Origin: Rubrobacter sp. | Lineage (GTDB): Bacteria; Actinomycetota; Rubrobacteria; Rubrobacterales; Rubrobacteraceae | Direction of reading: 5' to 3' | Assembly: GCA_016781775.1 (NCBI GenBank) | Contig: JADDPR010000504.1 | Span: 1-8,483 of the forward strand | Length of the DNA stretch: 8,483 nucleotides | In this document: one piece after another, positions 1 to 5,769 of the stretch | Position numbering within the stretch: the stretch's first letter is position 1 | Layout of the letters: each line of letters begins with the position of its first letter | The notes under the pieces: model-generated | Database searches by the model: none | What the model was told of the DNA's origin: nothing | What the model saw: the letters and a program-made list of their open reading frames with translations, nothing else | Translations under genes and position numbers: made by a program

Positions 1-1
1 A

Positions 2-88
2 GGGCAACCAGGACCATTTGCCATGAGCGAGGAGACGCTGCTGGCGTTCCTGCGGGACCACCGCGAACCCGGTGAGCCTAACGACTGA
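2..88 (+). CDS. C-terminal end of an unidentified protein (partial, runs off the left edge)
   Basis: An open frame enters from the left edge and stops at TGA 86-88, giving 28 visible residues that include AMSEETLLAFLRDH and end in GEPND. The sequence is soluble, charged and high-GC in style, which suits the tail of a real protein. An ATG lies in frame at 23, but nothing resembling a ribosome binding site precedes it and it would encode only 21 residues, so this is read as the end of a longer gene. The stop lies 11 bases inside the end of the opposite-strand transporter gene. Too little is visible to name a family. Confidence 0.5.
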   Translation, partial: GQPGPFAMSEETLLAFLRDHREPGEPND

Positions 89-1346
89 CGAGGTGCGCCA
101 GGATCAGCCTAAAGATCTTGCCGTACCTCGGCTTCCCCTGCACGACGGCCAGCGCCACCAGCGCCAGGCCCACCCCAATCAAGAGCACCCCGGGCACGAG
201 GAAGGGCGCCTCGAAACCGAACCGTGCCGCCAGAAGCCCTCCGCCCAAGGGCCCGATGCCGAGCGCGGCGGAGGTAACGGAGGCGGAGAGGCCGAACGCG
301 GCGCCCTGTCGCGCGGGCGGGACGGCGGAGCGCACGGCGAGGTTCACCACCGGAATCACGATGCCGAGGAAGAAGCTCCCTAGAATCCTCAACACCCAGA
401 GCTCCGCGACGCTCCCCACCCCGGCCTGCGGCAGGAACGCGACCCCGGCGAGAAGCAAGGCGACGATCACGACCCGCCGCGGCCCGAAGCGCGCCGCCAG
501 CCCTCCACCGACGAGCGAGCCCGCCGCCGCCGCGAGCGCCGCGACGCCGATAATCTGGCCGGACAACCCCGCCACCCGTCTCGGTTCCTCGACGAGCGAG
601 GACAGGAAACCGGGGATCGCCGGGACCACGCCCGTTATCGCCAGATGCACCACGAAGAGCGCCGCGAGCACCGGCACGAGCCGCCTCTTGAAGTGCGGCG
701 GCTCGTCGTCACCGCCTTCTCCCTCTGCCTCCTCCCGTGCGGGCTTCGCCTCGCCCACCCCGAACAGGACCATTATTCCGGAGCCGGCAAGGAGCGCCGC
801 CGTCACCCCGAACGAAGCCCGTATGCCAACCAGATCCGCGAACAACCCACCCACGAACGGCCCCAACGCCGCCGCGAGAAAGATGACCATCTGCAGCGTG
901 CCCAGGCGCTGCCCCTCCCTGCCCGCAGGCGCGGTCGCCGAGACGAGCACCGTCGCCGCAGCGACCGTCCCCGTGAGCGTGCCCTGCAAGAGCCTCAGGA
1001 GGAGCAGCTGCCAGGGCGCCGTCACGAGCCCCATGCACCCGACGACCACGGCCCCGGCCAGCGTCGCGCGCAGGAGCATCGGCTTGTGCCCGAGCTTATC
1101 CGCGAGCCGCCCCCAGAGCGGCGCCGCCGTCGCCATGGTGACGGCGGTAGCGGTGTTCAACAAGCCCGCCCACGCCGCCGCCCTCCCCGCGTCCTCGACC
1201 CCCAGCTGCTGCACGTAAAGCGGCATAAACGGCATCACGAACATAAAGCCCGCGGTCGCCGCAAGCTGCGAGACGAGCAGCACGAAAAAGGACAACCTCC
1301 CGGTCGTCCCCTCGCCTCCATCCGCTGTTTTCTTCGAACCAAGCAC
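78..1346 (-). CDS. MFS transporter, DHA1-type exporter with 12 predicted membrane helices
   Basis: This is a major facilitator superfamily secondary transporter of the inner membrane, most like proton-driven drug or metabolite exporters of the TetA/YttB-like DHA1 group. Numbered from the ATG at 1400, helix 1 covers about 36-60. The loop 2-3 motif A GRLADKLGHKPML is at 97-109, and a motif C-like GPFVGG is at 180-185 in the region of helix 5. An acidic cytoplasmic loop at 217-240 separates the halves, and the second half repeats the pattern (GGGLAARFGPRRV at 298-310, GIGPLGGGLL at 381-390). Length is normal for the family. The start is uncertain. ATG 1400 gives 440 residues, but its first 18 codons are AT-rich and rare-codon-rich (AGT TTG CTA CAA TCA) and contain a TACAAT box, so GTG 1346 (422 residues) is preferred. 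The gene follows the TauE/SafE gene on the same strand. The substrate cannot be told from sequence. Confidence 0.9.
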   Translation of the reverse strand: MLGSKKTADGGEGTTGRLSFFVLLVSQLAATAGFMFVMPFMPLYVQQLGVEDAGRAAAWAGLLNTATAVTMATAAPLWGRLADKLGHKPMLLRATLAGAVVVGCMGLVTAPWQLLLLRLLQGTLTGTVAAATVLVSATAPAGREGQRLGTLQMVIFLAAALGPFVGGLFADLVGIRASFGVTAALLAGSGIMVLFGVGEAKPAREEAEGEGGDDEPPHFKRRLVPVLAALFVVHLAITGVVPAIPGFLSSLVEEPRRVAGLSGQIIGVAALAAAAGSLVGGGLAARFGPRRVVIVALLLAGVAFLPQAGVGSVAELWVLRILGSFFLGIVIPVVNLAVRSAVPPARQGAAFGLSASVTSAALGIGPLGGGLLAARFGFEAPFLVPGVLLIGVGLALVALAVVQGKPRYGKIFRLILAHLVSR

Positions 1347-1357
1347 CTTGTTACTTG

Positions 1358-1363
1358 ATTGTA
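1358..1363 (-). promoter_or_regulatory. Candidate -10 box (TACAAT) for the MFS gene
   Basis: TACAAT on the minus strand matches the TATAAT consensus at five of six positions and sits in a locally AT-rich patch (GTTTGCTACAATCAAGTAAC). Transcription from it would begin near 1351, only about five bases before GTG 1346, giving a leaderless or nearly leaderless message. No good -35 is visible at the right distance. A second -10-like box, TAGAAT, lies at 1420-1425 and would serve the alternative ATG at 1400. Confidence 0.4.
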
Positions 1364-1444
1364 GCAAACTATCCGCGCGGTGCCACGCGCGACGTCCCAT
1401 CTTCGGGGGTTACGGGCGGATTCTACGAGTCCAGTACTCCCTGG

Positions 1445-2185
1445 CTACAGCAGCGCCCAGGCGGCGGTGGCGGCGCCCAGGGTGCCGGTGAGGATCACGA
1501 CGCCCAAAGTGATGGCACGGAAGGTCTTGTCGGAGACCCTTTTGAGGAGCGCGGTGCCGAGGACCTTGCCGAGAAAGGCGGCAGGGACAAGCGCGAGGGC
1601 CAGCGGTACTTCGGCCGCGTCGAGCAGGCCGCGGTTCGTGAGGGCGACGAGGCCCACGAGGCTCATCACCAGAAAGTACAGGGCGCTGGAGCCCCGGAAG
1701 GCGTGCTTGGGGAGATGGCGGGCGGCGAAGAGGAGGACGATAGGCGGGCCGGCGAGGCCCGTCGAGGTCGAGAGCAGGCCGCTCGTCGAGCCCGCGACCA
1801 CCGTGCCGATCCATCCCTCCGCCCCCGGTATCCTCACCTCGCGCAGGAGCAGGAGGGCCGAGAAGACCACGACTATGCCCACGCCAAGCCGGATGTACAG
1901 CGGATCCGCGTAGTACAGCAGCTCTGCCCCGAAAAAGACCCCGACGGCCGCCGGCGGCAGGAGCGAGAGGACGATCCTGCGATCGGCGTCGTACCAGGAG
2001 TCCCAGACCACCGCGACGTTGATAAACACCGAGAGCACCGAGAGGAGCACGACCACTGTCGCGGGCTCGTAGACGAACAGCAGGAGCGGCACCCCGATCA
2101 GGGCGAGCCCGAACCCCGTCAGCCCGGAGACGCCCCCCGCCAGAAGCGCCACGAGCGCGGCCACGATCAGGGAGCCGCTCAGCAA
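1445..2185 (-). CDS. TauE/SafE family sulfite/organosulfonate or anion exporter
   Basis: This membrane protein of 246 residues belongs to the TauE/SafE permease family, whose characterised members export sulfite, sulfoacetate or related C2 anions. The internal duplication typical of the family is visible: GGVSGLTGFGLALIGVPLLL at 17-36 is matched by GSTSGLLSTSTGLAGPPIVL at 132-151. About eight hydrophobic segments are present and the length is normal. The start is TTG at 2185. No in-frame start lies further upstream as far as the terminator, and GTG at 2164 (codon 8) is the alternative; neither has a strong ribosome binding site. It is the first gene after the terminator at 2212-2253 and is followed by the MFS gene 44 to 98 bases later, so the two exporters may be co-transcribed. 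Many relatives have no known substrate, so sulfite is only a family-level guess. Confidence 0.9.
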   Translation of the reverse strand: MLSGSLIVAALVALLAGGVSGLTGFGLALIGVPLLLFVYEPATVVVLLSVLSVFINVAVVWDSWYDADRRIVLSLLPPAAVGVFFGAELLYYADPLYIRLGVGIVVVFSALLLLREVRIPGAEGWIGTVVAGSTSGLLSTSTGLAGPPIVLLFAARHLPKHAFRGSSALYFLVMSLVGLVALTNRGLLDAAEVPLALALVPAAFLGKVLGTALLKRVSDKTFRAITLGVVILTGTLGAATAAWALL

Positions 2186-2211
2186 CCGGGCCGACTTCGG
2201 GAGGAGAAGCG

Positions 2212-2253
2212 AAAACCCCCTCCAACGGGTCCCAGGACCGTGGAGGGGGTTTT
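2212..2253. terminator. Strong bidirectional intrinsic terminator
   Basis: A perfect 13-bp inverted repeat (AAAACCCCCTCCA at 2212-2224 and TGGAGGGGGTTTT at 2241-2253) encloses a 16-base loop. Part of the loop can extend the stem further (GGTC at 2228-2231 with GACC at 2236-2239). The stem is flanked by A4 and T4, so it can end transcription from either side. It lies 25 bases past the stop codon of the siroheme decarboxylase gene and 27 bases before the TauE/SafE start, so it isolates those two transcription units. Confidence 0.9.
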
Positions 2254-2278
2254 CATGCGGCGTTCTACTTGCGCTGCG

Positions 2279-3313
2279 TTAGCGGAGGACGCCGGCGTAG
2301 AGCCTCTCCCAGGCCTCCATCTCCGGCGTAAAGTAACGCACGCGCGTCTTCTTGTACTCGCGAGTGGAGTAGAGCGAGAGCCGCTCGGTCAGGCCGGTCT
2401 CCTCGCCCATCGCGTCCAGGACCGCCTCGCACTCCTCCTCCGTCCGCCCGTGGACCATGCTAAACAGGGCGTAGGGCCAGTCCTCGTAGACGGGGCGCTG
2501 GTAGCAGTGGGAGACCGCCTGGTACTGGGCGAAGGCCAGGCCGACCTCCTCGACCCGATCCTCCGGCACCCTCCACACGCCCATCGCGTTCGCCCGGAAG
2601 CCCGCCTTGCGGTGGTAGAGAACGGCGGAGAAGCGGCGCATGATCTTGCGCCGCTGCAAGTCGTAGGCCCGCTCCAGAAGCTCCTCGTACCCCAGGCCTA
2701 CCTGCCGGCCCCAGAGATCGAACGGCCTCGGCGTCAGCGGTATGTCCTCCTGCAAGGCCTGGATGGCCGACTTGTCCTCATCGGAGACGTTGCGGTCGGC
2801 GCCCGCGCGATCGGCCTCGCCGTACTGCGGGGCCTCCTTCTTGGCGGTGGCGCCCGCCTTCATGTCGAGCGTCACCCCGATCTTGAAGAGCTTCAGGGTC
2901 GGCAGGATGCGCGTCTTCTCCGCGCCGCTGATCTTGTGCAGCACGTCCACGGTCCCCTCGAGGCCCAGGCGAGAATCGGGCGGGACCGCGACAGTGTACC
3001 AGAGGTTGAACGGGTTGTTACGCTCGTAATTGTGGGAGACGCCGGGGTGCGAGTTTATGGCCTTGGCGGCCGAGTTGAGCTTCTCGGCGGGGATGCTGGC
3101 GGCGACGAGGGTCGACTGGTAGCCCAGGACGCGGGTATCGAAGATGGCGCTGATCTGGCGTATCACCCGCCCCCTCTTGAGGGCTTCTATCCGCCGTATA
3201 ACCTCGTCCCCGGCCAACCCCAAGGGGCGTCCCAGCGCCGCGAATGGCTCCCGCTCCAATGGAAACTCGCGCTGTATGAGGTTGAGCAGGTCCTTGTCTA
3301 CGGAGTCCATCAT
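2279..3313 (-). CDS. Fused siroheme decarboxylase, AhbA-AhbB (NirDL) type
   Basis: This is a fusion of two Lrp/AsnC-fold siroheme decarboxylase subunits. The family removes the C12 and C18 acetate carboxyls of siroheme to give 12,18-didecarboxysiroheme, an intermediate of the alternative (siroheme-dependent) heme route and of heme d1 synthesis. Numbered from TTG 3340, the first module (about 11-165) has the winged-helix start MDSVDKDLLNLIQREFPL, the core VSHNYERNNPFNLWYTV at 101-117 and LPTLKLFKIGVTLDM at 146-160. A polar linker (161-186) follows. The second module (187-353) has SHCYQRPVYEDWPYALFSM at 277-295 with H297 just after it, and YSTREYKKTRVRYF at 324-337. Both modules look intact. 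ATG 3313 or ATG 3310 places the start where the family normally begins. TTG 3340 is an alternative with a partial ribosome site (AGAAGGG at 3350-3356). Such proteins are often labelled AsnC regulators, but the core motifs favour the enzyme. No other heme or heme d1 gene is in the window. Confidence 0.9.
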   Translation of the reverse strand: MMDSVDKDLLNLIQREFPLEREPFAALGRPLGLAGDEVIRRIEALKRGRVIRQISAIFDTRVLGYQSTLVAASIPAEKLNSAAKAINSHPGVSHNYERNNPFNLWYTVAVPPDSRLGLEGTVDVLHKISGAEKTRILPTLKLFKIGVTLDMKAGATAKKEAPQYGEADRAGADRNVSDEDKSAIQALQEDIPLTPRPFDLWGRQVGLGYEELLERAYDLQRRKIMRRFSAVLYHRKAGFRANAMGVWRVPEDRVEEVGLAFAQYQAVSHCYQRPVYEDWPYALFSMVHGRTEEECEAVLDAMGEETGLTERLSLYSTREYKKTRVRYFTPEMEAWERLYAGVLR

Positions 3314-3385
3314 GCGTGTACCGGGAGTTGTGCTGACCAAAGTTCACGGCCCTTCTCGACGCTTTGACACTGCTTGTTGCCGAGA

Positions 3386-3391
3386 ATCATA
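3386..3391 (-). promoter_or_regulatory. Candidate extended -10 promoter for the siroheme decarboxylase gene
   Basis: The minus strand reads TGTTATGAT, an extended -10 (TG-N-TATGAT, five of six matches to TATAAT), in an AT-rich patch about 75 bases before ATG 3313. Transcription would begin near 3379, leaving a leader of about 65 bases. No good -35 is seen at 16-18 bases, as is common for extended -10 promoters. A short inverted repeat, ATCAT-N7-ATGAT (3386-3402), overlaps the box and could be an operator, but five-base arms are weak evidence. Confidence 0.45.
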
Positions 3392-3401
3392 ACAGGCATG
3401 A

Positions 3402-3593
3402 TCAAAAACGGTTAGTAATACGCTTACCTACGGCGCCCGGCAGGAGGCACGCTACCCGGCGGGCGCGACTACGTCTCCTCCACCTTCGTCGGGGCGCTCT
3501 CCCGCCGTCGCTCCTGAACTCGACGAGGTAGGAGACGGACAGACCCAGGATCACCCACGTCGCCACGCCCTCGGTCCCCGCCCTGGAGCCCAC
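3402..3593 (-). CDS. Doubtful 63-residue membrane-like ORF, possible remnant
   Basis: A GTG-started frame encodes one hydrophobic stretch (ATWVILGLSVSYLVEF at about 11-26) followed by a very basic tail (RAPRRRWRRRSRARR). No ribosome binding site precedes the GTG. The tail looks like out-of-frame GC-rich sequence. Dropping one G from the GGG run after the hydrophobic stretch would instead give SDGG then ESAPTKVEET and a stop, a more natural ending. It may therefore be a small single-pass membrane protein, a frameshifted relic, or chance. I recognise no family. Confidence 0.15.
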   Translation of the reverse strand: MGSRAGTEGVATWVILGLSVSYLVEFRSDGGRAPRRRWRRRSRARRVACLLPGAVGKRITNRF

Positions 3594-3744
3594 GAGGGCA
3601 GATCCGCGTCGAGCCGCACCGCTTCGCCCCTCACAAACCTGGTCCTCCGACCGTCCAAAGGGGACGCGTGTCGGTTCGCCTCCAGCCGGCCGCCTCCTGC
3701 GCCTGCGAACGCCCGTGCCCCTCAGCCGGGGAAGGGAGCGCTGA

Positions 3745-3762
3745 AGGGCTCGAACTTGCCCT
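3745..3762 (-). terminator. Weak hairpin downstream of the uracil-DNA glycosylase gene
   Basis: AGGGC (3745-3749) and GCCCT (3758-3762) form a five-pair stem with an eight-base loop, 12 bases past the glycosylase stop codon. No T-run follows on the minus strand. A second short C4/G4 hairpin lies at 3718-3731. Together they could end transcription, but both are weak. Confidence 0.25.
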
Positions 3763-3774
3763 CGGCAGGTGCGC

Positions 3775-4419
3775 CTAACCTCGCGCTTCCAGCGCCTTCT
3801 GGTACTCGGCGTAGACCGCCTGGACGTCCTTCCAGACGGCGCGCTTGGCGCGCACGAGGTCGTCGTCGCGTTGGCGGAGGACGTAGGCCGGGTGGAAGGT
3901 CGCCATCGCTAAAGCGCCGCCCACCTCGTACCACTTGCCGCGGTCCTTGGTGATCCTGAAGTCCTTGTCGATGATCGTCTTCGCGGCCGGCCCGCCGAGG
4001 CAGAGGATGATCCGGGGCCTTATCGCCTCCCTCTGGCCCGCGAGGTAGATGTTGCAGGCGTTGATCTCGCCGGCCCTGGGGGGACGGTTCTTCATGCGGC
4101 CGCCCTCGGGCTGGGCCGCCCGGCACTTGACGGTGTTCGTGAGGTAGACGTCGTCGCGGGTGAGGTTGACGGCCTTCAAGATGTCGTCGAGGAGCTTGCC
4201 GGCCCTCCCCACGAACGGCAGGCCCGTCGCGTCCTCGTTCTCGCCCGGCCCCTCCCCCACGAGCATCAAGGGCGAGTACGGGTCGCCCGTCCCGAAGACC
4301 GTGTTCGTCCTGTTCAGCGCCAGATCGCACCGGGTGCACACGGAGACCTGGCGCGCCAGCTCCGCGAGCCGCTCCTCCCGGTTCTCGCCGCCCTCCGCGA
4401 CGTCGAAAAGGCTGTCCAA
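3775..4419 (-). CDS. Uracil-DNA glycosylase, family 4 (4Fe-4S)
   Basis: This enzyme cuts uracil out of DNA, starting base excision repair of deaminated cytosine and misincorporated dUMP. At 214 residues it has the usual length. The family 4 active-site block GEGPGENEDATGLPFVGRAG is at 55-74, and the second motif HPAYVLR is at 176-182. Four cysteines stand at C28, C31, C99 and C122 in the arrangement that holds the 4Fe-4S cluster (CTRC near the N-terminus, KCRAAQPEGGRMKNRPP and INAC in the middle). The GEGPG-ENED form separates it from family 5, which has an alanine-rich GLAPA block. The start is TTG at 4419, fixed by a strong GGAGG (4427-4431) seven bases upstream; no ATG or GTG competes. It is divergent from the ABC ATPase gene and appears to be transcribed alone. 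Confidence 0.93.
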   Translation of the reverse strand: MDSLFDVAEGGENREERLAELARQVSVCTRCDLALNRTNTVFGTGDPYSPLMLVGEGPGENEDATGLPFVGRAGKLLDDILKAVNLTRDDVYLTNTVKCRAAQPEGGRMKNRPPRAGEINACNIYLAGQREAIRPRIILCLGGPAAKTIIDKDFRITKDRGKWYEVGGALAMATFHPAYVLRQRDDDLVRAKRAVWKDVQAVYAEYQKALEARG

Positions 4420-4426
4420 AGGATTT

Positions 4427-4431
4427 CCTCC
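4427..4431 (-). promoter_or_regulatory. Ribosome binding site that sets the TTG start of the glycosylase
   Basis: The minus strand reads GGAGGAAATCCT followed directly by TTG 4419. The full GGAGG core with a seven-base spacer is the best ribosome site among the minus-strand genes here and decides an otherwise ambiguous start. Confidence 0.75.
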
Positions 4432-4459
4432 GATGTATCATTCGACCGTTGTTTCTGGT

Positions 4460-4469
4460 GTTACGTAAC
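4460..4469. promoter_or_regulatory. Candidate operator palindrome GTTACGTAAC in a divergent promoter region
   Basis: A perfect 10-bp palindrome sits near the middle of the 74 bases between the glycosylase gene and the ABC ATPase gene, about 25 bases before the ATPase ATG and 41 before the glycosylase TTG. It is the only clear symmetry in this region. Its position suits a dimeric regulator acting on one or both genes. No strong -35/-10 pair is visible for either gene, so the promoters themselves are not assigned. Confidence 0.35.
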
Positions 4470-4493
4470 TTAGCACGGCGGCGGGGCGTATAA

Positions 4494-5228
<735 letters not shown>

Positions 5229-5238
5229 CCGGGCACTA

Positions 5239-5282
5239 CGCCTCTCACCCGAAATTCCCGCACGTTGGCGTGTGGAGAGGCG
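5239..5282 (+). terminator. Nested hairpin after the ABC ATPase gene, possible terminator
   Basis: CGCCTCTC (5239-5246) pairs perfectly with GAGAGGCG (5275-5282). Within the loop, CACG (5261-5264) pairs with CGTG (5269-5272). The structure begins 10 bases past the ATPase stop and ends 43 bases before the next gene's ATG. There is no T-run, so it could be a U-less terminator, an mRNA 3' stabiliser or a processing site rather than a classical terminator. Confidence 0.35.
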
Positions 5283-5325
5283 CCTGAGGTAGGATGTCTC
5301 CGTCGACTTCGGGAGGTTGGGCCTG

Positions 5326-5718
5326 ATGGACGGTGGGCGGCGGTACATGGCGGGGGACATCGTCCGGGCGGAGCTCGTTTTGGAACACGCGGCAAACCTC
5401 TCCCGCATCTTTGTAGCCTTCTCGCACGAGCGGGACCCCCTGACGGAGCTCTACTTCGAGGCCACGCATTTCCCGGCCGAAGGGAACGAGCGGACGGCGG
5501 ACGGGACGAGGAGGAGCAGGGTGCTGCTCGAGGCGCCGGTCCCGCCGGAGACGGTCCCGGGGGTCTACGCGCTCGACCGCGTCAACGTGTTCTCGGTCGG
5601 CGGGAAGCTCTCGCGGTTGCGGGAAGGGGGCCTGGCGGGCGTGTCGGGTGCGAGCTTCGAGGTCGTCGAGGAGCCCGCGGAGCCGCCGACGGTCGCGGGC
5701 CTAGAATTTCTCGCCTGA
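5326..5718 (+). CDS. Conserved-looking small protein, predicted beta-sandwich, function unknown
   Basis: This 130-residue soluble protein has no signal peptide or membrane segment, and I recognise no family. The ATG at 5326 is chosen because GGGAGG (5311-5316) lies nine bases upstream; TTG 5317 would add three residues but sits directly against that site. The sequence alternates short beta-prone stretches with charged turns (AELVLEH, RIFVAFSH, TELYFEATHFP, RSRVLLEAPV). The segment VPPETVPGVYALDRVNVFSV at 72-91 resembles the closing strands of bacterial Ig-like sandwiches, where a (P)PGxYxLxxVxVxD pattern is common. The tail (about 110-130) is acidic and proline-rich. The fold is inferred from pattern only. 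The gene lies 51 bases before the permease gene on the same strand and may belong to that operon. Codon use matches its neighbours, so it is probably a real gene. Confidence 0.75.
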   Translation: MDGGRRYMAGDIVRAELVLEHAANLSRIFVAFSHERDPLTELYFEATHFPAEGNERTADGTRRSRVLLEAPVPPETVPGVYALDRVNVFSVGGKLSRLREGGLAGVSGASFEVVEEPAEPPTVAGLEFLA

Positions 5719-5755
5719 TCCACGCAGCACCTTCGGCGCGTGCCGTCGAGAACAT

Positions 5756-5764
5756 AGGGAGGAG
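5756..5764 (+). promoter_or_regulatory. Ribosome binding site of the APC permease
   Basis: AGGGAGGAG ends five bases before ATG 5770 and contains the full GGAGG core. It is the strongest translation signal on the + strand here and fixes the permease start. Confidence 0.7.
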
Positions 5765-5769
5765 TAGGG

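Larger units (their letters stand above)
3314..3774. other. 461-base intergenic spacer without a convincing gene
   Basis: This spacer lies between the start of the siroheme decarboxylase gene and the stop of the uracil-DNA glycosylase gene. It holds the decarboxylase promoter (3386-3391), a + strand TTGACA at 3364-3369 with a CATAAC box 18 bases later, and an AT-rich segment at about 3386-3420. A GC hairpin pairs GCGCCCG (3433-3439) with CGGGCGC (3460-3466). A weak open frame runs at 3402-3593 on the minus strand, and a small hairpin lies just after the glycosylase stop. The rest (about 3595-3740) is GC-rich with nothing I can recognise, either as coding sequence or as a tRNA. Confidence 0.6.

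Noticed and set aside
118..1218. + strand open frame (366 codons) opposite the MFS transporter
   Set aside because: It is a Pro/Ala/Ser/Arg-rich shadow with no motif. The opposite strand encodes a full MFS protein.
1401..1444. Terminator between the TauE/SafE and MFS genes
   Set aside because: Only a four-pair hairpin (GAGT/ACTC) is visible and there is no T-run. Read-through from TauE/SafE into the MFS gene remains possible.
2279..3313. Reading the fused protein as an Lrp/AsnC transcriptional regulator
   Set aside because: The winged-helix and ligand-domain fold is shared, but two tandem modules with NLWYTV, LPTLKLFKIGVTLDM, WPYALFSM and YSTREYKKTRVRYF are features of the siroheme decarboxylases. 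A secondary sensing role is not excluded.
1355..3367. Very long + strand open frame (670 codons) opposite the TauE/SafE and siroheme decarboxylase genes
   Set aside because: It is a shadow frame produced by high GC content. Its translation is low-complexity (long E/R/G/Q runs), and both genes on the other strand have recognisable family motifs throughout.
3595..3740. Possible tRNA or structured RNA near the GGTTCG-like sequence at about 3673
   Set aside because: No acceptor stem, anticodon arm or properly placed T-loop could be assembled on either strand.
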